A DNA stretch of 64,000 bases from CAVZBW01 sp963778465. GTDB taxonomy: Bacteria > Actinomycetota > Acidimicrobiia > Acidimicrobiales > RAAP-2. The stretch is taken from positions 372,001 through 436,000 of the forward strand of contig CAVZUK010000003.1 in assembly GCA_963778465.1 (NCBI GenBank). The letters are read 5' to 3'. Shown piece after piece: positions 15,564 through 24,755 of the stretch. The translations under genes and the position numbers were made by a program. The notes under the pieces are model-generated. The model saw only the letters and a program-made list of their open reading frames with translations. It did not search any database and was not told where the DNA came from. Each line of letters opens with the position of its first letter. Position 1 is the first letter of the stretch.

Positions 15564-17566
15564 GCTCCGGGCTCCTTGCGGCCATGGCCTTTTGCGGCCT
15601 GGCCGCCTCGCTGGTCGGCGCCGCCGCGCCGGCGCGGGCACGTACCGCCGCGTCGATGGCACTGACAGCGGCAGCGTGTGCCTCTGGGTTCGCCTTGGCC
15701 GCCCGCGTGCTGGCCAGCGGCCATGCCGCCTCGTTCCATACCACCCGGCTGCTCCCGCTCCTCGGGTTCTCGCTGCGCCTCGACCGTCTGGGTGCGCTCT
15801 TCGTCGCCGTCACCGCGGGGATCGGGATCTGCGCGGCGGTGTTCCGCCTCGGCTACCGCGGCCACGGCCTGGCCAGCCGCACCGCCTCATGCGTGCTGCC
15901 CCTCTTTGTGACCACGCTGTTGCTGGTGCCGGCGGCCTCGAGCGTTGGCACGTTCCTGTTCTTCTGGGAGCTGATGGCGGGAACCTCGCTGGTGCTGGTG
16001 TTGGCCGACCACCGCCACCGAGACGAGGTGGCCCAGGCCGCGCAGTGGTATGGGGTGATGACGCAATTCGGCGCCGTGGCGCTCTTGGCAGGCCTGGTGC
16101 TGCTCGCCACCCACGCCGGGGGGCAATCCTTCGCCTTGATCGCCGCCCGAGGCCCGCACCTCGCACCCTGGGTCCGCTCGGTCGCCTTCGTCTTGGCGGT
16201 GGTCGGCTTCGGTTCCAAGGCCGGGGCGGTGCCGCTGCACGTCTGGCTGCCCCGGGCCCACCCCGAGGCCCCCGGGCCCGTCTCCGCGCTCATGTCGGCC
16301 GCCATGGTCAACCTCGGTATCTACGGCATCGTGCGCGTCGGCGACGGCCTGCTCGGCGGGGGACCGGCATGGTGGTGGCTCCTCGTCATGGCCTTGGGCG
16401 GCCTCTCCGCCCTCTTCGGCTCGCTGCACGCGTCGACCAGCACGGACCTCAAGCGCCTGTTGGCCTACTCCACCACCGACAACGTCGGCCTCATGCTGCT
16501 CGGGGTCGGCGCCTCGGGCCTCTTCGCATCCACGGGCCACCGATCCCTCGCCCTTGTCGCCCTGGCCGCTGCCCTCTTGCACGTCGTCTTCCACGCCGTG
16601 TTCAAGGGGTCGCTGTTCCTCTCGGCCAGCTCGCTTCAGCAGGCGACCGGGTTGCGCGACCTCGACCGGCTCGGTGGCCTGGTCAGACGCCTGCCGCGCA
16701 GCGCCCCGGTCTTCGTGGTGGCGGCCCTCGCCATCGCCGCCCTGCCGCCGCTCTGCGGGTTCGTGAGCGAGTGGTTCCTGCTCCAGGCCATGTTGCACGG
16801 GTTGCCGTCGACCAACGTGGGCGTCGAGGTGGCGATGCCGCTCGGCGTGGCTGTCCTCGCCCTCGCCGGTGGGCTCACCGCGGCCGCCGTCGTGAAGGCC
16901 ATCGGCGTGGGGCTCCTCGGTCAACCCCGCAGCGACGCTGCCCAAGGGGCCAGCGAGGTTCCCGTCACCATGTGGGGTGCCGCCGGCCTGTTGGCGCTCT
17001 TGTGCGTGGTCTTCGGGGTCGCCCCCTTTCTGGTACTCCCCTCGGTGGTCGACGCCGCGCGTGCCGGCCTCGGCTATGGGCCGGCCCACCCGTTGACCCA
17101 CGGTTGGAGCGTCGGGATCACCGGAGTGCGCGGGCTGCTCGCCCCGGGGCTGTTGGCCCTCGGGCTCGTGGTGGCGGCGGCCGTGGCCGCCGGCGTCCGA
17201 CGGCTCGGCCAGCGCGGCGCGCTCCGGCGCACCGAGGCCTGGGGCTGTGGCCGCCAGGTCCAGACCGCCCGCATGCAGTACACCGCGACATCGTTCGCCG
17301 AGCCGTTGGTCCGGGTGTTCGACGACGTGCTCGCCCCCTCCCACGATCTCGATGTCAGTCACAGCGCCGAGTCGCGCTACTACGTCGAGTCGGCGGCGTT
17401 CCACACCTCCCTCGATGACCCCGTCGAACGCCACGCCTATCGCCCCCTCTCGAAAGGGCTCAGCTGGTGGGGCCGACTGGCCCGTCGGGTGCCCAACGGC
17501 AGCGTGCACCGCTACCTCGGCTTCGGCCTGGTCGCCCTCGTTGTGGTCCTGGTGGTGGTGGGATGA
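15560..17566 (+). CDS. HyfB/NuoL-like proton-antiporter membrane subunit
   Basis: A 668-residue, highly hydrophobic protein of the Proton_antipo_M family, in the position of HyfB/HycC and Rv0083. The core antiporter region includes the conserved lysine-bearing helix (VVGFGSKAGAVPLHVWLPRA near 215) and HASTSTDLKRLLAYSTTDNVG near 295. About 14 membrane helices are expected. A C-terminal cytoplasmic-looking segment (RRTEAWGCGRQVQTARMQY to YRPLSK) is typical of HyfB-type subunits. It would move protons or Na+ across the membrane, driven by the redox module. The GTG start overlaps the previous stop, and the stop overlaps the next start (ATGA). Confidence 0.9.
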   Translation: MSSGLLAAMAFCGLAASLVGAAAPARARTAASMALTAAACASGFALAARVLASGHAASFHTTRLLPLLGFSLRLDRLGALFVAVTAGIGICAAVFRLGYRGHGLASRTASCVLPLFVTTLLLVPAASSVGTFLFFWELMAGTSLVLVLADHRHRDEVAQAAQWYGVMTQFGAVALLAGLVLLATHAGGQSFALIAARGPHLAPWVRSVAFVLAVVGFGSKAGAVPLHVWLPRAHPEAPGPVSALMSAAMVNLGIYGIVRVGDGLLGGGPAWWWLLVMALGGLSALFGSLHASTSTDLKRLLAYSTTDNVGLMLLGVGASGLFASTGHRSLALVALAAALLHVVFHAVFKGSLFLSASSLQQATGLRDLDRLGGLVRRLPRSAPVFVVAALAIAALPPLCGFVSEWFLLQAMLHGLPSTNVGVEVAMPLGVAVLALAGGLTAAAVVKAIGVGLLGQPRSDAAQGASEVPVTMWGAAGLLALLCVVFGVAPFLVLPSVVDAARAGLGYGPAHPLTHGWSVGITGVRGLLAPGLLALGLVVAAAVAAGVRRLGQRGALRRTEAWGCGRQVQTARMQYTATSFAEPLVRVFDDVLAPSHDLDVSHSAESRYYVESAAFHTSLDDPVERHAYRPLSKGLSWWGRLARRVPNGSVHRYLGFGLVALVVVLVVVG

Positions 17567-18522
17567 GCACGCCCTGGCCACTTGCCTCCGTCGCCGCCGT
17601 GGCCGGGCTCCAGGTCGTCGGCGTCGCCCTCGGCGGTCCGCTGCTCGTGGGGCTCATGCGCAAGGTCCGCTGCCGCCTTGAAGGGCGCACCGGCCCGCCC
17701 ATCCGCCAGCCCCTGCTCGATCTGCGAAAGCTCCTGCGCAAGGAGCGCACCCAGCCCCACGAGGCGAGCTGGATCTTCTCCGCGGCGCCGCTCGTGCTGG
17801 TGGCCTCGGTCGTGGTCGCGACCGCCGTGGCGCCAGTGCTCGGCACCTACCCGGCCTTCGGGTGGTCGGCCGACCTCTTCGCCGTGGTCTTCTTGCTGAT
17901 GCTCGGCTCGGTGGCCCTCGCGCTCGGCGCCCTCGACACGGGGACAGCCTTCGGCGGCATGGGGGCGAGCCGGGCCGTGACCATCGCCGCGCTGGGCGAG
18001 CCGGCGCTCCTGGTGGCGGTGCTGGCCCTGTCGATACCGGCTCGATCGTCGAACCTGCCCACCATCGTCAGCCGTTCGCTCGCCCATCCGGCCTGGCTGG
18101 CCAGCCCGCAGCGCCTGTTGGCCGTGGTGGCCCTGGTCATCGTGATCGTCGCCGAGTGCGGGCGACTGCCCGTGGACAACCCCAGCACCCATCTCGAGCT
18201 CACCATGATCCACGAGGCCATGGTCCTCGAGTACGCCGGAACCGACCTCGCCCTGGTCAAGCTGGCCGAGGCGATGCGCCTCTCCTTCCTCGTCGCGCTG
18301 GTCGTCAACCTGTTCGTGCCCTGGGGCATCGCCACCGCGCCAGGGCCCGGCCGCCTCCTGCTCGCCCTGGTGGCGGTCGCCGCCAAGGTGGCCGTCTTCG
18401 GCGTGGTGTTGGCCGCTGTCGAGGTGGCCGTGGCGAAGCTCCGCCTCTTCCGGGTGCCCGAGCTGATGGCGGGCGCCTTCGTCCTCTCCGCCTTGGCCGT
18501 GATCTCGGTGGCGCGGCCGTGA
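17563..18522 (+). CDS. HycD/NuoH-like membrane anchor subunit
   Basis: A 319-residue membrane protein of the NuoH/HycD family, matching Rv0084 (hycD) in size. The conserved acidic loop motif is intact: VAECGRLPVDNPSTHLELTM, then IHEAMVLEYAG near residue 220. These residues couple the peripheral redox module to the proton channel in group 4 hydrogenases and complex I. The N-terminal loop (RLEGRTGPPIRQPLLDLRKL) also matches. The start is the ATG at 17563, overlapping the previous gene by 4 bp. Confidence 0.92.
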   Translation: MSTPWPLASVAAVAGLQVVGVALGGPLLVGLMRKVRCRLEGRTGPPIRQPLLDLRKLLRKERTQPHEASWIFSAAPLVLVASVVVATAVAPVLGTYPAFGWSADLFAVVFLLMLGSVALALGALDTGTAFGGMGASRAVTIAALGEPALLVAVLALSIPARSSNLPTIVSRSLAHPAWLASPQRLLAVVALVIVIVAECGRLPVDNPSTHLELTMIHEAMVLEYAGTDLALVKLAEAMRLSFLVALVVNLFVPWGIATAPGPGRLLLALVAVAAKVAVFGVVLAAVEVAVAKLRLFRVPELMAGAFVLSALAVISVARP

Positions 18523-19178
18523 ACGGGGGATCGTTCGACTCGACGCTCACGCTCTTCGTCGGAGCGGTCCTCGTCTGCGCCGTCGCCGGCCTGTGGCTCT
18601 CCTCGGTGCGCGCCGTGGTGCGGATGATCGCCGTGCAGGGGCTGGCACTCGGGGCGGTGGCGGCGACGCTCGGTGTCCACACCCACGATGCCGGCCTGCT
18701 GGCCACGGCTGGCGTGGTGGTGGTGATCAAGGGTCTGGTCATTCCACTGCTCCTCGGGCGCATCGGCTCGGCCGACGCCACCGCACGCGAGCAACGCCCG
18801 TTGGTCAACGTGCCGGCCTCGCTGGTCGCCACCGCCGTCTTGATCTTGCTCGCCTACGCTTCGACGCGCGTCGTGGCACAGGTGGTGGGGGGAACGCCCG
18901 GCTCGCTCGTCCCTGTCGGCTTCGCCACGCTGCTCGTGGGCTTCTTCGTCCTCGTGGTGCGGCGGCGCCCGATCTTCCAGATCGTGGGGCTCTTGCTCGT
19001 GGACAACGGCATCGCCCTGGTGGCGTTCCTCGTGACCGCCGGTGTCCCCTTCCTCATCGAGCTCGGCGTGACCCTCGACGTGCTGCTCGGCGTCGTGGTC
19101 TTGATGGTGCTGGCCCAGCGCCTCCGGCGCGAGTTCGGCGACGTCGACCTCGACGAGCTCCAGGAGCTGCACGACTGA
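18519..19178 (+). CDS. HyfE/HycP-like membrane subunit
   Basis: A 219-residue protein with about seven hydrophobic helices, similar to HyfE and to Rv0085 (hycP). It resembles NuoK-type subunits in its central helices (FQIVGLLLVDNGIALVAFLV with a buried acidic residue). It ends with a charged tail REFGDVDLDELQEL. The GTG start overlaps the previous stop (GTGA) and the stop overlaps the next ATG (TGATG). Confidence 0.88.
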   Translation: MNGGSFDSTLTLFVGAVLVCAVAGLWLSSVRAVVRMIAVQGLALGAVAATLGVHTHDAGLLATAGVVVVIKGLVIPLLLGRIGSADATAREQRPLVNVPASLVATAVLILLAYASTRVVAQVVGGTPGSLVPVGFATLLVGFFVLVVRRRPIFQIVGLLLVDNGIALVAFLVTAGVPFLIELGVTLDVLLGVVVLMVLAQRLRREFGDVDLDELQELHD

Positions 19179-20638
19179 TGACCCTTGTGGTCCTGTTGCT
19201 CTTGCCGGTGTTGGGAGGCGTGGTGATGGCGGCCGCTCGCTGGCGGCCCTGGGCGGCCTGGGTCGCGGTCACCACTAACGCGGCGGTCCTCGGAGTGGCG
19301 ATCGCGCTCGCCGTCCGGGTTGTGCGCCACGGCGCGATGGTCGGGGCCTCCGGTGTACTACGAGCCGATGCGCTGAGCGCCTTCATGGCCCTGGTCATCG
19401 GGGCCATCGCGCTCCTCGCCTCTTGGGTCGGGGTGCGCACCATCGCGGCGGAGCTGGCCGAGGGGCGCTGCAGTGGGCGTCGAGCCACCCTCTATGGCGT
19501 CTTGGTGCAGGCCTTCGTCACCACCATGTTGCTGGCGGTGCTCGCCGCCAACCTCGGGGTGCTCTGGGTGGGGGTGGAGGCGACGACCGTGGCGACCACC
19601 TTCCTTGTGGGCCACCGCCGCACCAAGGGATCGCTCGAGGCGTCTTGGAAGTACATCGTGATCTGCTCGGTCGGGATCGCCCTCGCCTTCTTGGGGACCG
19701 TGCTCGTGTATCTGGCCGCGCTCCATGCCGGCGGTCACTCAGCCGGGGCGCTCGACTGGACCTCGCTGATGGCGAACGCCCGTCACCTCGACCCCTCGCT
19801 CATGCGCCTGGCCTTCGCGCTCATCGTGCTTGGGTACGGCACCAAAGTGGGCCTGGCTCCGATGCATAGCTGGCTCCCCGACGCCCATAGCCAAGCGCCA
19901 GCCCCGGTTTCGGCCCTCATGTCAGGGGTCCTGCTCACCGTGGCCTTCTACGCCATCTTGCGCTTCAAGGCCATCTGCGACCTGGCAGTTGGCCCGAGCT
20001 TCGCCCGCACCCTCTTGGTGATCGTGGCCCTGCTGTCACTCGCGGTGGCCGCCTCGCTGCTGCTCACCCAACGCGACTACAAGCGCATGCTCGCCTACCA
20101 CAGCATCGAGCACATGGGCCTGATCGCCCTCGGAGCCGCTGCCGGCATCCAGCTGGCCATTGCCGCGGTGCTGCTCCACATTCTCGGGCATGGCCTGGCC
20201 AAGAGCGTGCTCTTCTTGACCTCGGGGGAGATCATGGCGGAGGAGGGCACCAGCCAGATCGACAGGGTCCGAGCCCTGTTGGCACGTCGGCCCGCCTTGG
20301 GCGGCGTCTTCGGTGTCGGGCTGCTGGCCTTGCTCGGCTTCCCACCCTTCAGCCTCTTCGTCAGCGAACTGGTGATGGTCCGCGCCGAGTTCCAAGTCGG
20401 GCTCGGCTGGGCCGCCGCCTTAGCCCTGGTCGCCATGGTCGTGATCTTCATTGCGGTCGTGAGCCACGCCCGCCACATGCTGCTCGGGCGTGCCGACGAT
20501 GCGACCCTTTCGGGTTCCCCGTCGCCGGTCACGATGGCGCCGCTGGTCGGCGGCCTGGCCCTCTGCGCGGTGATCGGTGTCTTCGCCTGGCCACTCACCG
20601 GATTGCTCCAAGCGGCGGCACACTCGGTGGCGCTATGA
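19178..20638 (+). CDS. HyfF/HycQ-like proton-antiporter membrane subunit
   Basis: A 486-residue hydrophobic protein of the NuoN/HyfF family, matching Rv0086 (hycQ). Antiporter hallmarks: VILGYGTKVGLAPMHSWLPD near 225 with a membrane lysine, and LTQRDYKRMLAYHSIEHMGL near 295. GVEATTVATTFLVGH near 130 carries the conserved Glu of the first antiporter repeat. It is the second ion-pumping subunit of the operon. The ATG start overlaps the previous TGA by one base; the stop overlaps the next gene (ATGA). Confidence 0.9.
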   Translation: MTLVVLLLLPVLGGVVMAAARWRPWAAWVAVTTNAAVLGVAIALAVRVVRHGAMVGASGVLRADALSAFMALVIGAIALLASWVGVRTIAAELAEGRCSGRRATLYGVLVQAFVTTMLLAVLAANLGVLWVGVEATTVATTFLVGHRRTKGSLEASWKYIVICSVGIALAFLGTVLVYLAALHAGGHSAGALDWTSLMANARHLDPSLMRLAFALIVLGYGTKVGLAPMHSWLPDAHSQAPAPVSALMSGVLLTVAFYAILRFKAICDLAVGPSFARTLLVIVALLSLAVAASLLLTQRDYKRMLAYHSIEHMGLIALGAAAGIQLAIAAVLLHILGHGLAKSVLFLTSGEIMAEEGTSQIDRVRALLARRPALGGVFGVGLLALLGFPPFSLFVSELVMVRAEFQVGLGWAAALALVAMVVIFIAVVSHARHMLLGRADDATLSGSPSPVTMAPLVGGLALCAVIGVFAWPLTGLLQAAAHSVAL

Positions 20639-22158
20639 ATACGGAGCCATCCACAACGCGGGCGGCGCTCGCCACTCATGATCGCGTCGTCCGCGAGACC
20701 TCTCCATGGGATCTTGTCGAAGTCGCCCGCAAACTCTTTGCCCAGGGGATGCGTCTCGCATTGGTCTCCGGACACGACGATGGGGATCGAATTCGCGTCG
20801 TCTACCTCTTCACCTCCGGACCCCCGGACCGCCGGGTCGAGCTTCACGTCACACTCGACGGCGTCGATCCACGGGTTCCCACACTGTCCGGACTGTCGTT
20901 TCCTGCCAGCCGCTTCGAGCGAGAACTGCGCGACCTGTTCGGGATCGAACCTGTGGGCCATCCGCAGCCGCGGCGCCTCGTCCTGCATCAACACTGGCCC
21001 GAGGGCTGGCACCCCATGCGTCATGGGGCGGGCGAGCCGCCGGCGCTCGTCGATGACGAGCGCTCGTTCCCCTTCGTGCCGGTCGAGGGCACCGGTGTCT
21101 ACGAGATTCCCGTCGGGCCGGTGCACGCCGGGCTGATCGAGCCGGGCCATTTTCGCTTCTGGGTCCTCGGCGAGACCATCCTGCGCATGAAGGCCCGGCT
21201 GTGGTTCGTCCACAAGGGCATTGAGCGCCAATTCCAAGGAAAGGACCCCGCTGACGCTCTCGCGTTGGCCGAGCGCATCTCGGGCGACAGCGCCGTCGGC
21301 CACGCGCTCTCCTATTGTTTGGCCGTCGAGGACGCGTCCGGGATCCGCGTGACACACAACGCCGGCGCGCTCCGGGCGACGCTCTTGGAGCTCGAACGCC
21401 TCTACAACCACGTCGCCGACATCGGTGCGCTGTGCAACGACGTCGGTTTCGGGCTGGCGCACGCCTGGGCGCTCGATCTGCGCGAGCGGCTCCTGAGGCT
21501 CAACCGCGACGTGACCGGGCACCGCCTGTTGCGCGGCGGCGTGGTCATCGGAGGCTCGGCGCTCCGTCGGATGCCTGAGCCGACCGAGCTGGCGGAGGTC
21601 GGCGAGCATTTCGAGCACCTGGTCAACCTCGCCACCTCGAGCTCGCTCGTCATGGATCGCTTCACTGGTGCCGCGGTCCTCGACCGATCCCACGCCGAGG
21701 AGCTGGGCGTCGTCGGAGTGGCCGGCAGGGCCTCGGGCCTTCGATTCGACGCCCGCCTGGCCCACCCGTTCCTGCCGTCTGCCGAAACGTTCGTGCCCGC
21801 CGTGCACACCGAGGGCGACGTGTTGGCTCGTTTCCGGGTACGGGTCGACGAGGTATGGACGTCCCTGTCGTTGCTCTCCGGCTACGCCCAAGAGGCGGAC
21901 CCGCTCCAGGATGTGACGGCAGCACCCGCCCAGGGGCAGAACCCGGCGGGAGGCGTGGGCATTGCCGAAGGGTGGCGCGGCGCCGTGGTGCACCGAGTCG
22001 AGGTCGATGCCTCAGGCCGACTCGCAAGGGTTAAGGTGGTCGACCCGTCCTTCTTGAACTGGCCGGCCCTGCCGGTCTCGCTGGCCGACACGATCGTCCC
22101 GGACTTCCCGCTCGCCAACAAGAGCTTCAACCTTTCCTACGCCGGTAACGACCTATGA
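20635..22158 (+). CDS. HyfG/HycE-like large subunit lacking NiFe-binding cysteines
   Basis: A 507-residue fusion of a NuoC-like domain (about 1-125, ending with SRFERELRDLFGIEPVGHP) and a NuoD/hydrogenase large-subunit domain (about 130-507). In NiFe hydrogenases four cysteines in two CxxC motifs hold the metal centre. Here the first motif reads ERISGDSAVGH (Ser216 and Ser219 in the cysteine positions), and the C-terminal end reads NKSFNLSYAGNDL with no cysteine. The protein therefore cannot carry a NiFe site and should not make or oxidise H2. It fits the energy-converting-hydrogenase-related (Ehr-like) group and Rv0087 of M. tuberculosis. Lack of processing sequence beyond the C-terminal motif agrees. 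The true substrate is unknown; quinone or another small molecule is conceivable. Confidence 0.9.
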   Translation: MNTEPSTTRAALATHDRVVRETSPWDLVEVARKLFAQGMRLALVSGHDDGDRIRVVYLFTSGPPDRRVELHVTLDGVDPRVPTLSGLSFPASRFERELRDLFGIEPVGHPQPRRLVLHQHWPEGWHPMRHGAGEPPALVDDERSFPFVPVEGTGVYEIPVGPVHAGLIEPGHFRFWVLGETILRMKARLWFVHKGIERQFQGKDPADALALAERISGDSAVGHALSYCLAVEDASGIRVTHNAGALRATLLELERLYNHVADIGALCNDVGFGLAHAWALDLRERLLRLNRDVTGHRLLRGGVVIGGSALRRMPEPTELAEVGEHFEHLVNLATSSSLVMDRFTGAAVLDRSHAEELGVVGVAGRASGLRFDARLAHPFLPSAETFVPAVHTEGDVLARFRVRVDEVWTSLSLLSGYAQEADPLQDVTAAPAQGQNPAGGVGIAEGWRGAVVHRVEVDASGRLARVKVVDPSFLNWPALPVSLADTIVPDFPLANKSFNLSYAGNDL

Positions 22159-22259
22159 CGCCACCCGCCCCCAACATCTGTCGGCTTGATCAACTCGTTA
22201 GGCTGGAACTGTCCAAAGGGTCGCACCCTGGACGGACGTGAGGGAGGGAACGACACGTC

Positions 22260-22676
22260 ATGGCAACGGCCGACAGGGACCCACGCATGACGACCCCGAT
22301 CTACCAGGTGAAGGCCGAGTTCTTCCGCACCCTCGGCCACCCGGCACGCATCAGGGTCCTCGAGATTCTTCAGGGAGGGGAGCGCCCGGTCAGCGAGCTC
22401 ATCCCTGAGGTCGGCATTGAGGCCTCGCACTTGTCCCAGCAACTTGGAGTCATGCGGCGTGCTGGCATCATCCAATCGCGCAAGGTTGGCTCCAACGTCT
22501 ACTACTCGGTCGGCGATTCCAAGTTCTTCGAGTTGCTCGACGTGGCTAGGCGCATCATCACGTCTTCGCTCGCCGAGTCCCAGCTCCTTCTGGAGCAGAT
22601 GGAAGCAACGCCGACGCCGCCCATCCCGACGCCACGCACGTCCAGGAGGCGCAAGGCGCCAAGGGGTGGAACCTGA
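22260..22676 (+). CDS. ArsR-family transcriptional regulator
   Basis: A 138-residue winged-helix protein with the ArsR/SmtB core: VKAEFFRTLGHPARIRVLEI, SELIPEVGIEASHLSQQLGV (recognition helix) and a wing at RKVGSNVYYSVGD. No CxC metal-sensing pair is present, so it is not a classical arsenic or zinc sensor. It closely resembles Rv0081, the hypoxia-linked regulator that heads the same hydrogenase-like cluster in M. tuberculosis; here it follows the operon by about 100 bp. GGGAGGG precedes the ATG. Regulation of the upstream operon, and perhaps of itself, is a reasonable inference. Confidence 0.88.
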   Translation: MATADRDPRMTTPIYQVKAEFFRTLGHPARIRVLEILQGGERPVSELIPEVGIEASHLSQQLGVMRRAGIIQSRKVGSNVYYSVGDSKFFELLDVARRIITSSLAESQLLLEQMEATPTPPIPTPRTSRRRKAPRGGT

Positions 22677-22817
22677 CACGGTGCCAACGGCGTCGGCAAG
22701 GGACGTAAGGGCACCTCGGCGCAGGATGCCGCCCATGGTGCATCGGTCCTCCGGCCCCGGCAAGAGTGCCAGTCGTCTCCGACAGCCCAGGCTCGACGAG
22801 CTCGCCGTCCAGCGCGA

Positions 22818-23801
22818 GAGCCTCCGACTCTCTCGAGCGCTCGGGTCCTGACCATGGGCCGGCTTGTCGGCCAGGCGTTCAGCGACCGGGCCACGCTCGA
22901 GGCAGCGGGTGGGGACGTGGACCGCCTCGTGCGCCGCGCCGCCGAAATCTACCTGGAAATGATCTTCCGTGACGGCGTGTTCCATGCGGATCCGCATCCT
23001 GGCAACTTCTTGCTGATCAGCGGGAACCGACTCGGGATCCTCGACTTCGGGGACGTCGGGTACGTCACGGCACCGCGTCGAACCCAGCTCGAGAACCTGG
23101 TGATCGCTGTCGGGACCCGCGACGTCGAGAGCCTCACCGACACGATCCTCGACATGACGGATCCACCGTCCGATGTGGACGTGCTGACCCTGCGAGGAGA
23201 CATCGACATCTGGCTGCACCGGTACTTCCTCGGCGGGGTCTCGCACCTGGACGTGGCGGCCATCCTTCGCAGCTGGGCGCAGCTGATGCACGACCACCAT
23301 CTCGTTCTTCCCGCTGATCTCGCCCTTCTCTTCCGGGTAATGCTGCGGCTGCAAGGGCTGGGTCGAAGCCTTGGCACCGACGTGAGTCTCACCGAGATGC
23401 TGACCCCCTACATGAGTGAGATCCTGGCCAAGCGGTTCGACCCCAAGCGGGTGGCGCACCATGCCGCTCGCACGGCGCGGTCCTGGCAGCACCTGGTGGA
23501 GTCGTTGCCGGACCAGTTGTTGGCGACGCTCGAGCGTGCAAGGACCGGGGAGCTGGGGGTGGACTTCCGGGTCCGTGACGTGGACGGGGCCGTCGACCGT
23601 CTGGTCGACGGCCTCCTGGCGTCCGCGTCCCTCCTGGCTGCGGCGCAGCTCATCTCCCGTCAGGCTGGTCCAACGGTCCACGGTGTCTCGATCGCCGGGA
23701 TCGGCGCCGCAGCCAGCGCCCTCGTCACATGGCGCAGACTGGCGACGAAGCGGGCGGGCCATCGGACCGTCGTGCAACGAGCACGATCATTGAGGGACTG
23801 A
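22818..23801 (+). pseudogene. ABC1/UbiB-family atypical kinase, 5'-truncated
   Basis: The frame keeps the C-terminal half of an ABC1/ADCK kinase: the catalytic loop VFHADPHPGNF near 22978-23010 and the metal-binding DFGDVG at about 23043. It continues upstream of the ATG at 22854 with SSARVLTM, which matches the family, but the KxGQ motif, the ATP-binding lysine and the N-terminal half (about 200 residues) are not found before the ArsR gene. It is best read as a truncated gene, perhaps cut by a deletion at about 22680-22820. The residual C-terminal half is intact, with hydrophobic helices near its end, so the loss may be recent. Confidence 0.7.
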
Positions 23802-24143
23802 CGGCATCCATGGAGAGCGGTACGACATCCGCCCCATAGTCCGGCGCAGGAGGTCTCCCCAGCACTCGGGTCAAGGTGCGCGCCGGGTGGTGCTCTGCTG
23901 GTCTCAGTTGCCGTCGTGGTGAACCAGGGGGTGTTCACGGCGAGGAATCGGTTCTGGGTTCTGGGTTCGGGGTTCGGGGCTCCCTTGGGAGCGGTGCGCT
24001 GGGCATCTCGGCACCGGGGGTAGTTGACGGTTCGAACCCGAACGCCGACCGCAGCTGACGGGGCGGTACTTAATCCTGCAAGGAGGCATCGGCCGACGCT
24101 AGCCATCCGGCTACCCTCCAACAAGACTCGCTAATGTCAACGC
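23802..24143. other. Intergenic region, 342 bp, with a short G-rich repeat
   Basis: No coding sequence is supported. Around 23951-23985 a degenerate heptamer (GGTTCTG, GGTTCGG) repeats four to five times. The remainder presumably holds the promoter of the TetR gene at 24144; none is clear. Confidence 0.4.
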
Positions 24144-24737
24144 ATGACCCTTCGCGCTGAGGACCGCGCTATTTCTGAGCACAAGACGGGCTCCCCGAGT
24201 GCTGCCCAATCCCGGATTATTGCTGCAGCCCTCAAGCTTTTTGCTGAGAACGGCGTCGGAGGGACCTCGCTACAGATGATGGCCGACGAGATCGGCGTGA
24301 CCAAAGCGGCCGTTTACCATCAGTTCCGGGCGAAAGACGACATCGTGGTGGCCGCTGCCGAGGCGGAACTGGCGCGCCTCGATGCGGTCATCCGAGATGC
24401 CGAGAGCGAACCCTCCCCGAAGCGAGCCCGGAGTGCCTTGATCACCGGCATCGTCGACCTCGCGGTCGACCGTCGTCGCACCGTGGGAACCATATTGAGC
24501 GACCCACTTATCGTTGCGGTTTTCGCAGAGCACGAAGAGTTCCGAGATGTCATGCACCGTCTGCGTCGCTTGCTCTTCGGGGGAAAACGCGGGCCTGAAG
24601 CGCGAGTCGAAACTGCCATGCTCATCGCGGCGATCAGCGGGGCTGTCATGCACCCCTTCGTTGTCGATTTGGACGATGGCACCTTGCGGGCCCAGCTTCT
24701 GCGTCTCGCTCACCGCTTCCTCGGGATAACCGCCTGA
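24144..24737 (+). CDS. TetR-family transcriptional regulator
   Basis: A 197-residue TetR protein with HTH at residues 20-65 (AALKLFAENGVGGTSLQMMA, then GVTKAAVYHQF). The C-terminal domain is typical of regulators of lipid or hydrophobic-compound metabolism in actinobacteria. It converges on the NTF2-like gene at 24756-25184 and may control the neighbouring catabolic-looking genes (24756-28587). No palindromic operator was identified. Confidence 0.88.
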   Translation: MTLRAEDRAISEHKTGSPSAAQSRIIAAALKLFAENGVGGTSLQMMADEIGVTKAAVYHQFRAKDDIVVAAAEAELARLDAVIRDAESEPSPKRARSALITGIVDLAVDRRRTVGTILSDPLIVAVFAEHEEFRDVMHRLRRLLFGGKRGPEARVETAMLIAAISGAVMHPFVVDLDDGTLRAQLLRLAHRFLGITA

Positions 24738-24755
24738 GCACGGGCAAGAGTGGAC

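Noticed and set aside
15887..21993. Very long minus-strand open frames opposite the hydrogenase-like operon (for example 15887-17581, 17847-19172, 20095-21993)
   Set aside because: They are rich in His, Glu and Gly in a way typical of antisense shadows of GC-rich genes. The plus-strand frames have clear membrane-protein and iron-sulfur motifs and perfect stop/start overlaps.
15057..22158. Calling the operon formate hydrogenlyase or hydrogenase 4
   Set aside because: The membrane subunits fit, but the large subunit lacks the NiFe ligands, and no HyfH-like ferredoxin, formate dehydrogenase or hydrogenase maturation genes are present in the window.
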